DNA of 5,235 bases, taken from NCBI GenBank assembly GCA_946497905.1, contig CAMMMI010000103.1, forward strand, positions 1 to 5,235, in the 5' to 3' direction. Shown piece by piece: positions 1 to 4,541 of the stretch. A program made the position numbers and the translations under genes. The stretch's first letter is position 1, and the number at the start of each line of letters is the position of its first letter. The stretch comes from an uncultured Clostridium sp. GTDB taxonomy: Bacteria; Bacillota; Clostridia; TANB77; CAG-508. Below the pieces are notes generated by a model that saw only the letters and a program-made list of their open reading frames with translations, was not told where the DNA came from and did not search any database.

Positions 1-1
1 A

Positions 2-634
2 GCAAAACATGGAAAAGAAGAATGCCCATATTGTAAAGCAATACCAGAAGAAATAATAGAAGATTGTTTTGTACAAGGATATAGAATACTCTGTAATAAT
101 AATAAAAAAGTAGTAGAAGATTTTTTAGAAAAAATAGAAAATATCCTAAAAGAAAATACTATAGAAACAGTAGTAAATAAACTAGAAAAAGACAAAGAAA
201 AAATAAATAAGAAACTTGCTAATTTATTAGAATTAAATTTAGAAGGCAGAATCAACAAAGAACAATATACTTTAAAATATGATGAGTTAAATACAGAATT
301 ATTAAAAGTAGAACAGAAAATTCAAAACCTATTAAAAGAAACAAACAGAAATGAAAGTATTAAACATAGATTAAACAAGTTTAAAAGTTTATTTAAAGAT
401 ATAAAAATAATGAAAAACTTTGATAAAGATGTTTTTGAATGTTTAATAGACAAAGTAATTATTGGAGAAACATTAGAAGATGCTACTATAAATCCATATA
501 CAATAAGATTTATTTGTAAAAATGGAACAGAAATAAATTGCAAAGACAATTTAACTGCAACAGGCAATAAACAACATTCAAAACTTACTGCAACCAGAGA
601 TAACCAACACATGTGGAAGTTTGTGCGTTGCTAG
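2..634 (+). CDS. Large serine recombinase, C-terminal part (5' end outside window)
   Basis: The frame is open from the window edge to TAG and gives 210 residues without the N-terminal catalytic domain. Seen: a Cys pair (C8, C11 of the fragment) followed by KAIPEEIIEDCFV, which resembles the end of the recombinase zinc beta-ribbon region. A long Lys/Glu/Leu-rich helical stretch (about residues 37-118) with a break near NLEGRINKEQY matches the coiled coil of large serine recombinases. A short strand-rich tail (DKVIIGETLEDATINPYTIRF) is usual for the family. Known: these enzymes integrate and excise phages and conjugative or mobilizable elements at specific att sites. The gene sits at the edge of what is probably its own element. 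Its last residues (about QHMWKFVRC) are encoded by sequence that in another frame looks like a host gene tail, so the C-terminus may be set by the integration site. Subfamily and element type cannot be told without the catalytic part. Confidence 0.85.
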   Translation, partial: AKHGKEECPYCKAIPEEIIEDCFVQGYRILCNNNKKVVEDFLEKIENILKENTIETVVNKLEKDKEKINKKLANLLELNLEGRINKEQYTLKYDELNTELLKVEQKIQNLLKETNRNESIKHRLNKFKSLFKDIKIMKNFDKDVFECLIDKVIIGETLEDATINPYTIRFICKNGTEINCKDNLTATGNKQHSKLTATRDNQHMWKFVRC

Positions 635-654
635 AGTTAAAGAATTGCCAATAG
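604..654 (+). other. Probable attachment-site junction: 3' tail of an RlmD/RumA-type methyltransferase gene
   Basis: In frame 1, overlapping the recombinase end, positions 604-654 read PTHVEVCALLELKNCQ and then TAG. A His-Val-Glu followed by a hydrophobic run is the usual C-terminus of TrmA/RlmD-type uracil-5-methyltransferases. Known: the 3' end of rumA is an integration hot spot for several Firmicute elements. Inferred: this is the chromosome-side junction of the element carrying the recombinase, with the body of the target gene at the other end. The crossover base cannot be placed because serine recombinase att sites share only a two-base core. The match is short, so this remains a hypothesis. 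Confidence 0.5.
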
Positions 655-889
655 TGCTTGAATTTACTAGTTTTCAAGATACAGTTATGTTTCATAAGAG
701 AGGAAGATTTGGACTAGAAAAAGTACAAAATTATGAAATTAATGTTAAGGTTGTTTTAGATATGGAGTGTGGAAACATATAAAACAAAATTCTAAAATTG
801 AGATAATAGTTGCAGTGAGTGAATTACAGAGATTATATATCTATGCTCAATACACCATATTATATGGTTGTATGTTGATGAACATATAA
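655..889 (+). pseudogene. Unrecognised broken reading frame after the recombinase
   Basis: No intact gene lies between the recombinase and the CYTH gene. Frame 0 is open here from upstream and reads IVLEFTSFQDTVMF, HKRGRFGLEKVQNYEINV and KVVLDM, with TAA at 780-782. Around 767 a second frame (frame 2) opens as VWKHIKQNSKIEIIVAVSEL, then QRLYIYAQYTILYGCMLMNI, and stops at 887-889. The two stretches read like one protein split by a one-base shift at about 764-770. There is no start codon with a good ribosome site. I do not recognise the family. It could be the remains of a gene next to the integration site, or chance open frames. Confidence 0.3.
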
Positions 890-926
890 ATTTATAAAAT
901 AAAATTTAAAAGTTAAAGAGAATCCT

Positions 927-962
927 AAGTAAAGTGCCTTGTAAATAGGTGCTTTATTTTTT
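927..962 (+). terminator. Intrinsic terminator
   Basis: Arms 927-938 and 948-959 can pair over 12 positions, including the core AAAGTGCC/GGTGCTTT with two central G-U pairs, around a nine-base loop (TTGTAAATA). A run of six T (957-962) follows on the + strand. This would end transcripts from the recombinase side and insulate the CYTH gene promoter downstream. Confidence 0.65.
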
Positions 963-990
963 GCAAAAAATAATATAGTTATTGCGAATT

Positions 991-1006
991 TCAATAAATT
1001 TATTGA
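991..1006. repeat. 16-bp perfect palindrome overlapping the -35 box
   Basis: TCAATAAATTTATTGA is a perfect inverted repeat without spacer. Its right end covers the first four bases of the proposed -35 hexamer at 1003. A dimeric repressor bound here would block the promoter, so an operator is a reasonable guess; no regulator for it is visible. AT-rich sequence makes short palindromes easy to find, though 16 matched bases is notable. Confidence 0.4.
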
Positions 1007-1031
1007 GGAAAATGTAAATCTGTGATATATT
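1003..1031 (+). promoter_or_regulatory. Sigma-A-like promoter for the CYTH gene row
   Basis: TTGAGG (1003-1008; four of six consensus bases) and TATATT (1026-1031; five of six) are separated by the ideal 17 bases. It lies just after the terminator and about 56 bases before the CYTH start codon. No other clear promoter is seen before position 3649, so the downstream genes were probably cotranscribed from here. Confidence 0.5.
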
Positions 1032-1086
1032 GTAGTTATTCTGAAAGAAACATATTGATTTCATTGAAAAAAAGGAGAAAATAAAT

Positions 1087-1908
1087 ATGAGTAGTATGGA
1101 GCTAGAAGTAAAAATCTTAAATATTAATGAAGAAGAATTAGTAGAGAAAATAAAAAAAGCAGGAGGAAAATATATTAGCTCTTCACAACAATATTTACGT
1201 GTATATGATTTGCCTTATATAAATCAAAGATATTTTTCTAATTTATATGAGTTAAATAATGAAAGTATCGAATTAAGAAAAGATATAGTATTAGAAAGAA
1301 TAAAAAATCTTTTTCAAGAAATAGACCAGTTATTAAGTGAAGAAGAAATTGATTTTTTAAAAAGAAATTTTAAAATTATTAATTTGTCACACATGTTTGA
1401 TTTAGATGAAAAACAAATATTAGAGATATTAAATAGTGACGAATTAAAAGAATTGATAAATAATTATAAATCTACACCAAAAAAATGGATTAGATTAAGA
1501 AAAACAATTGAGAAAAAAGAAAATAAAGAAGTAAAAGAAAAAACAACTTTAACAATAAAACATATCTTAAAAGATAATAAAACAAATATTCAACAAATGC
1601 AAGAAACAGAAATAGAAGTAAGTTCATTTGAAGAAACAAATGAATTGCTTGAAAAACTTGGATTTTCATATAGAAGTTATCAAGAAAAAAGACGAGAAAA
1701 ATATATTTTAAATGAACATGAGATAGATATTGATACATGGCCCAAATTATTACCATATATTGAAATTGAAGGAAAAGACAAAAAAGATATAAAGGAAATG
1801 TTAGATATCTTAGGATATTCTTTTAATGATACTATATCATGTACTGTTGATGAGATTTATAAAAAGATTGGTTTAGATATAAATAATATGAAAGAACTTA
1901 AATTCTAA
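1087..1908 (+). CDS. CYTH-domain protein with a large internal helical insertion
   Basis: A 273-residue protein. The start is supported by AAGGAG at 1072-1077, nine bases upstream; the ATG three codons on is the only alternative. Seen: the CYTH signature ExExK as E5-L-E-V-K9 in the first strand, then QYLRVYDLP (35-43), WIRLRKT (134-140), TLTIKH (154-159), ETEIEV (173-178), EKRREKY (200-206) and IDIDTWPKLLPYIEIEG (213-229), which match the alternating charged strands of the CYTH tunnel fold. Known: CYTH enzymes bind triphosphates with divalent metal and include thiamine triphosphatases, tripolyphosphatases and class IV adenylate cyclases; this protein's substrate cannot be told from sequence. 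Odd: residues about 44-133 form a charged, helix-rich insertion between early strands, which brings the length above the usual 180-200. First gene behind the promoter at 1003 and apparently intact. Confidence 0.8.
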   Translation: MSSMELEVKILNINEEELVEKIKKAGGKYISSSQQYLRVYDLPYINQRYFSNLYELNNESIELRKDIVLERIKNLFQEIDQLLSEEEIDFLKRNFKIINLSHMFDLDEKQILEILNSDELKELINNYKSTPKKWIRLRKTIEKKENKEVKEKTTLTIKHILKDNKTNIQQMQETEIEVSSFEETNELLEKLGFSYRSYQEKRREKYILNEHEIDIDTWPKLLPYIEIEGKDKKDIKEMLDILGYSFNDTISCTVDEIYKKIGLDINNMKELKF

Positions 1909-1982
1909 TGAAAAAAGTTCTAAGAAGAAGTATTTATGGAGATGATATTCTATGGGTAATCATAAATATCGTAAAAAAATAA
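1908..1982 (+). CDS. Possible 24-residue ORF or gene remnant coupled to the CYTH stop
   Basis: ATG at 1908 shares its A with the TAA stop of the CYTH gene (TAATG), a classic coupling arrangement. It reads MKKVLRRSIYGDD, then ILWVINIVKK, and stops at 1980-1982. No family is recognised. It may be the surviving start of a gene lost by deletion, fitting the decay seen downstream, or a chance ORF. The AGGAG of the next gene lies at 1986-1990, directly after it. Confidence 0.25.
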   Translation: MKKVLRRSIYGDDILWVIINIVKK

Positions 1983-1999
1983 TATAGGAGATAAACAGA

Positions 2000-2611
2000 A
2001 TGCTAGATAAAATAATTAAAAGTTGTGAATATGTTGCTAACAACTCAAAATTAGTTAAAATAAATGAAAGAAATTATAGAAAAAATTAATAAAGTTGAAA
2101 CTGAACATTGGCTAGGTTTTTCTCCATATAATTTATTAAACTTACCAACAGAGACTATAATAAACTTTTTGTTAGTATATGAAGCGATAGATTTTTCATT
2201 CTGGGGAAATCCTAAATGGACAATAAATACAGAAAATGGAGAAGAAGATGGAAGTATAGCATTGTTATATGCACTATTAAAGTATGTGAAAGAAGAAAAT
2301 ACTACTGATTTCTCTAATATAACTAAAAAAGAATTTAAAGAAATATTAAAAGGAAACGTAGTAATTCCATTATTTGAAGAAAGATATAATATTATAAAAA
2401 ATGTTAGTAAAATAGTTAAAGAAAATATGAATGGAGATTTTTATACATTCACAAAAGGTATACTATTGATACAGAATTATTTGAAATTATTATAAAATAT
2501 TTTCCTAATTTTAAAGATGAAAGAATATACAATAATAAAAAAATTTATTTTTATAAGTTAGCACAATTATTGACATCAGATATTTTACATATACGAGAGC
2601 AAAAAGAAAAT
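2000..2611 (+). pseudogene. Queuosine-salvage protein (DUF2419 / queuosine 5'-phosphate N-glycosidase family), frameshifted and truncated
   Basis: Translation would start at ATG 2000 (AGGAG at 1986-1990, nine bases upstream) as MLDKIIKSCEYVANNSKLVK. Near 2063-2070 the frame shifts by one base, and homology continues in frame 0 with SPYNLLNLP, INFLLVYEAIDFSFWGNPKW, DGSIALLYALLKYVKEE, GNVVIPLFEERYNIIKNV and MNGDFYTFTKG. Near 2460 a one-base loss returns it to the first frame: DTELFEIIIKYFPNFKDE, then KIYFYKLAQLLTSDILHIRE. The FSFWG and IPLFEER blocks are hallmarks of DUF2419. Known: the family releases queuine from queuosine 5'-phosphate for tRNA queuosine salvage. The usual C-terminal third is missing; after about 2611 the frame runs straight into an ASCH domain. 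A +1 and a -1 shift in AT-rich sequence could be read errors, but the lost C-terminus could not. Confidence 0.7.
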
Positions 2612-2779
2612 ATGAAAGTTATAACTATAAAACAACCTTGGGCAACATTGATTGCAAAAGGATACAAGGAATATGAATTTAGAACTTGGAAAACAAAATA
2701 TAGAGGAGATATTCTAATTCATGCAGGTAAAGGGACAGACAAAGAAGCAATGACTAGGAGTGAAAGTTATGTCAGTTAA
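2612..2779 (+). pseudogene. ASCH-domain protein, N-terminal fragment
   Basis: From ATG 2612 the first 45 or so residues are a clear ASCH-domain start: MKVITIKQPWATLIAKGYKE, then EFRTWKTKYRGDILIHAGKG. Conserved points are KQPWA, a basic RTWKTKYRG segment and LIHAGK. Known: ASCH domains have a PUA-like fold linked to RNA, and some family members (YqfB) hydrolyse N4-acetylcytidine. Homology stops after about DKEAM. The last residues, TRSESYVS, are unrelated and overlap the start of the next gene by 11 bases, so a deletion has removed the rest of a domain usually over 100 residues long. No convincing ribosome site precedes 2612, and the frame is open into it from the queuosine-salvage remnant with no stop. 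It could be expressed only as a nonfunctional tail. Confidence 0.65.
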
Positions 2780-3326
2780 AATAATTTATTTTGTGCATGG
2801 AACAACTACAGATAATATAGAGCATAAATCTACAGGGTGGTTGCATGGAAACTTGAGTGAAAAAGGAATAGAACAAAGTATAAGATTGCGAGAACAAATA
2901 AACTTAAACGAAATAGATTTAGTAATTAGTTCGGATTTGAAAAGAGCAATAGATTCAGCTAAATATACATTCAAGGATTCAAAAGTGATATTGCACGATA
3001 AAAGGATAAGAGAATGTAATTATGGAGATTTAAACGGAAAAGATACATTATTAGTAAAATATGAAGAACATATAGATAGTAAATTTCCTAATGGAGAATC
3101 TTTAAAAGAAGTTGAAAAAAGACTAAGAAATTTTTGTGAATATCTATTAGAAAGTTATAATGGGAAGACTATTGCTTTAGTTTCACATAAAGCGCGACAA
3201 TTAGCATTAGAAGTCATAACAAAGAATATTAGTTGGAAAGAAGCAATAGATAATGATTGGAGAAGAACAAAGAATTGGAAACCTGGTTGGAGATATGAAA
3301 TAAGAAAAATAGAAGAAGTAAAATAA
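2769..3326 (+). CDS. Histidine phosphatase family protein (phosphoglycerate-mutase-like)
   Basis: A 185-residue protein. ATG 2769 is chosen because AGGAG at 2756-2760 lies eight bases upstream; an in-frame GTG at 2760 overlaps that site. Seen: N-terminal strand IIYFVHGTTTDN with nucleophile candidate H10, then SSDLKRA (54-60, conserved Arg59), IRECNYGDLNG (80-90, acid/base Glu82), FPNGES (106-111) and LVSHKA (137-142, second catalytic His140). This is the usual order and length for the branch. Known: the family transfers or removes phosphate through a phosphohistidine on small metabolites or proteins; the substrate here is unknown. Odd: the RHG motif reads VHG, without the Arg before the nucleophile. 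I recall close relatives with the same FVHGTTTDN start, so this may be a subfamily trait. The reading frame shows no damage, unlike both flanking genes. Confidence 0.82.
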   Translation: MSVKIIYFVHGTTTDNIEHKSTGWLHGNLSEKGIEQSIRLREQINLNEIDLVISSDLKRAIDSAKYTFKDSKVILHDKRIRECNYGDLNGKDTLLVKYEEHIDSKFPNGESLKEVEKRLRNFCEYLLESYNGKTIALVSHKARQLALEVITKNISWKEAIDNDWRRTKNWKPGWRYEIRKIEEVK

Positions 3327-3345
3327 ATAAAATGAAAAGGAAATA

Positions 3346-3497
3346 ATGAATTGAATACTCAATTAGAATTATGTGATAAATTAAATGAAAATAACACATT
3401 GAAAGAAGTACAGTAATATATAAAAGATGTAATAGAAATAAGAGGATTTTCAAAACAAGTTAGGTCAAGAATTAGCAAAAAGGAGTTGAAAAAATGA
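3346..3497 (+). pseudogene. MazG-like nucleotide pyrophosphohydrolase remnant
   Basis: After a ribosome site (AAAAGG about 3336-3341) the ATG at 3346 meets TGA two codons on. From TTG 3351 the frame reads NTQLELCDKLNENNTLKEVQ, a stop at 3414, then YIKDVIEIRGFSKQ. VQxYIxxVxxxRGF is the N-terminal helix of clostridial MazG-like proteins. The stop replaces a usual Glu (GAA to TAA). The segment that should follow is missing, but one base out of frame (3459-3480) lies V-GQELAK, resembling the EEVGELAK metal-binding helix. Known: MazG enzymes hydrolyse nucleoside triphosphates to monophosphates with Mg2+. With a nonsense codon, an internal deletion and a shift, it cannot be functional. The TGA at 3495 overlaps the next ATG, an operon-like overlap. 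Confidence 0.6.
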
Positions 3498-3621
3498 TAA
3501 TATAAAATAAAAGATTAATTTTAAGGAACTGGAAAGATGAAGATGTAGATGATCTAGTTAAAGGACTTAATAATATAAATGTTTCAAATTTTTAGATAAA
3601 ACAATAATGGATAAAGTATAA
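3494..3621 (+). pseudogene. GNAT acetyltransferase remnant (N-terminus only)
   Basis: AGGAG at 3481-3485 lies eight bases before ATG 3494. The frame reads MII, a stop at 3503-3505, then NKRLILRNWKDEDVDDLVKG and LNNINVSNF, and stops at 3593. The pattern of a Leu-Ile-Leu-Arg strand, W, then EDVDDLVKGLNNINVS is a typical start for RimJ-like GNAT proteins. The first stop is probably GAA to TAA, as MIIENKRLILR would be expected. A lost T in the run at 3589-3593 moves the next residues (LDKTIMDKV, 3592-3618) one frame over. Everything after is gone: the acetyl-CoA binding core is absent and the efflux-operon promoter begins about 28 bases on. Known function of intact relatives is acetylation of amines on proteins, antibiotics or metabolites. 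Confidence 0.6.
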
Positions 3622-3648
3622 ATGTTATAAAAAATATCAAAAAAAGTA

Positions 3649-3678
3649 TTGACAATTGAATATGCATTCAACTATAAT
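3649..3678 (+). promoter_or_regulatory. Consensus promoter of the metal-efflux operon
   Basis: TTGACA (3649-3654) and TATAAT (3673-3678) both match the sigma-A consensus exactly, with an 18-base spacer. Transcription should begin near 3685. One ArsR-type operator fills the spacer and a second begins 11 bases after the -10 box, so the promoter looks strong but tightly repressed. Confidence 0.85.
3656..3671. promoter_or_regulatory. ArsR/SmtB-type operator 1
   Basis: TTGAATATGCATTCAA has six-base inverted arms around four bases and contains TGAA-N6-TTCA, the core recognised by SmtB/CzrA/CadC-type repressors. It sits between the -35 and -10 boxes, where binding would exclude RNA polymerase. Confidence 0.75.
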
Positions 3679-3688
3679 ATAAGTAAAG

Positions 3689-3704
3689 TTGAATGTATAT
3701 TCAA
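3689..3704. promoter_or_regulatory. ArsR/SmtB-type operator 2
   Basis: TTGAATGTATATTCAA has the same arms and spacing as operator 1, 33 bases downstream (about three helical turns, so on the same face). It lies just past the expected transcription start. Confidence 0.75.
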
Positions 3705-3725
3705 TTATTTTTTAAAAAGCAATAG

Positions 3726-3741
3726 TTGAATACATACTCAA
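3726..3741. promoter_or_regulatory. ArsR/SmtB-type operator 3 (one mismatch)
   Basis: TTGAATACATACTCAA matches the other two except for one base in the right arm. It starts 37 bases after operator 2 and ends 11 bases before the AAGGAGG of the repressor gene. It may be a weaker site in the untranslated leader. Confidence 0.6.
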
Positions 3742-3766
3742 TTAAAAACAAAAAGGAGGTTACAAT

Positions 3767-4141
3767 ATGTCAAAAAATGAATTTGTATGCGATTGTAATA
3801 TAATACATCAAGCGGTAGTAGACAAAACATTAGAAAAAATGCCAAAACAAGAAATGTTTAATAAATTAGCTGAATTTTTTAAAATTATAGGAGATACAAC
3901 AAGAACAAAAATATTATTTGCTTTAGATCAAAACGAGATGTGTGTATGTGATATTGCAAATGTAGTTGGGATGAGTAAGTCCTCAATATCACATCAATTA
4001 GCAATATTAAGAAAAAGTGGAATAGTTAAATATAGGAAAGAAGGAAAAGAAGTTTATTATACTTTAGATGATGAACATGTTAAGCAAGTATTCGAAGTTG
4101 GAATTGAACACATTAAACATAAGGAAGGTGAAAATTTGTAA
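3767..4141 (+). CDS. cadC: CadC-like ArsR/SmtB metal-sensing repressor
   Basis: A 124-residue winged-helix repressor; AAGGAGG at 3753-3759 lies seven bases before the ATG. Seen: an N-terminal Cys pair (C8, C10 in FVCDCNIIH), the family helix FFKIIGDTTRTKIL (37-50), ELCVC-like EMCVCDIA (57-64; C59, C61), the recognition helix SKSSISHQLAILRKSGIV (70-87) and a wing (RKEGKEVYYTL). The last helix carries D102-x-H104-x10-H115-x2-H118. Known: in CadC the N-terminal and helix-3 cysteines (alpha3N site) bind Cd, Pb or Bi and release DNA; the DxHx10HxxH pattern is the alpha5 zinc site of SmtB and CzrA. Both sets are complete here, so Cd/Pb/Zn sensing is likely. It should bind the three upstream operators and repress itself and the pump genes. 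Confidence 0.9.
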   Translation: MSKNEFVCDCNIIHQAVVDKTLEKMPKQEMFNKLAEFFKIIGDTTRTKILFALDQNEMCVCDIANVVGMSKSSISHQLAILRKSGIVKYRKEGKEVYYTLDDEHVKQVFEVGIEHIKHKEGENL

Positions 4142-4307
4142 ACAAAAACAAATATAAAATTTCAATAATAAGAAGAACAAAGGGCAAATTGTTAATAATA
4201 AAAATGAAAAATAAAAACAATGCAGTATTAAAAGAAATAAAGATATAAAGGTCATAGGTAAAACCTTATTTAAAAACCTAAATATATCATATAAGGAAGG
4301 TATAAAA

Positions 4308-4529
4308 ATGAAAATTAAATTTAAAATAAAAGGATTAGATTGTGCAAATTGTGCAGCAGAATTAGAAAGAGATATTCAAAAAATAGAAGGAATAGAATAT
4401 GTAGCTATTAGTTTTATAGCAGAAAGAATGGAATTAGAAATTAATGAGAATGATAAAAAAGAGATATTAAAGAAACTTAAAAAACTTATAAAAAAGGAAG
4501 AACCAGATGTAGAGATAGAAGAAATTTAG
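4308..4529 (+). CDS. Stand-alone heavy-metal-associated (HMA) domain protein
   Basis: A 73-residue protein made of one HMA domain: first strand KFKIKGLDCANCAAEL with the metal-binding C12-x-x-C15, then the usual beta-alpha-beta-beta-alpha-beta pattern ending in EPDVEIEEI. AAGGAAGG at 4293-4300 lies seven bases before ATG 4308. Known: such domains hand soft or transition metals to P1B-type ATPases, and in many CadA proteins this domain is fused to the pump's N-terminus. Here it ends at TAG 4527-4529, and the pump starts 12 bases later in the same frame. The last bases of that stop form part of the pump's ribosome site. It is likely cotranslated with the pump and acts as its cytoplasmic metal-binding partner. 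A 166-base stretch without a recognisable gene separates it from the repressor gene. Confidence 0.85.
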   Translation: MKIKFKIKGLDCANCAAELERDIQKIEGIEYVAISFIAERMELEINENDKKEILKKLKKLIKKEEPDVEIEEI

Positions 4530-4541
4530 GAGGAAAACGTT

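Noticed and set aside
322..612. Minus-strand open frame opposite the recombinase
   Set aside because: It mirrors the well-supported recombinase frame, is dominated by Phe/Leu/Ser from antisense AT-rich codons, and has no ribosome site.
1490..1756. Minus-strand hydrophobic frame opposite the CYTH gene
   Set aside because: It is an antisense shadow of Lys/Glu-rich coding sequence, which always reads as Leu/Phe-rich; its apparent membrane character is an artefact.
2760..2768. GTG start three codons earlier for the histidine phosphatase
   Set aside because: The GTG overlaps the AGGAG ribosome site; ATG 2769 has ideal eight-base spacing.
3349..3364. AATTGA-ATAC-TCAATT inverted repeat as a fourth ArsR operator
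   Set aside because: It resembles the third operator but lacks the TGAA-N6-TTCA spacing and lies 300 bases upstream, inside the MazG remnant with no promoter.
4248..4280. AAGGT/ACCTT and AGGT/ACCT pairings as a terminator or riboswitch
   Set aside because: The stems are only four or five bases long with no T-run and no recognisable conserved core.
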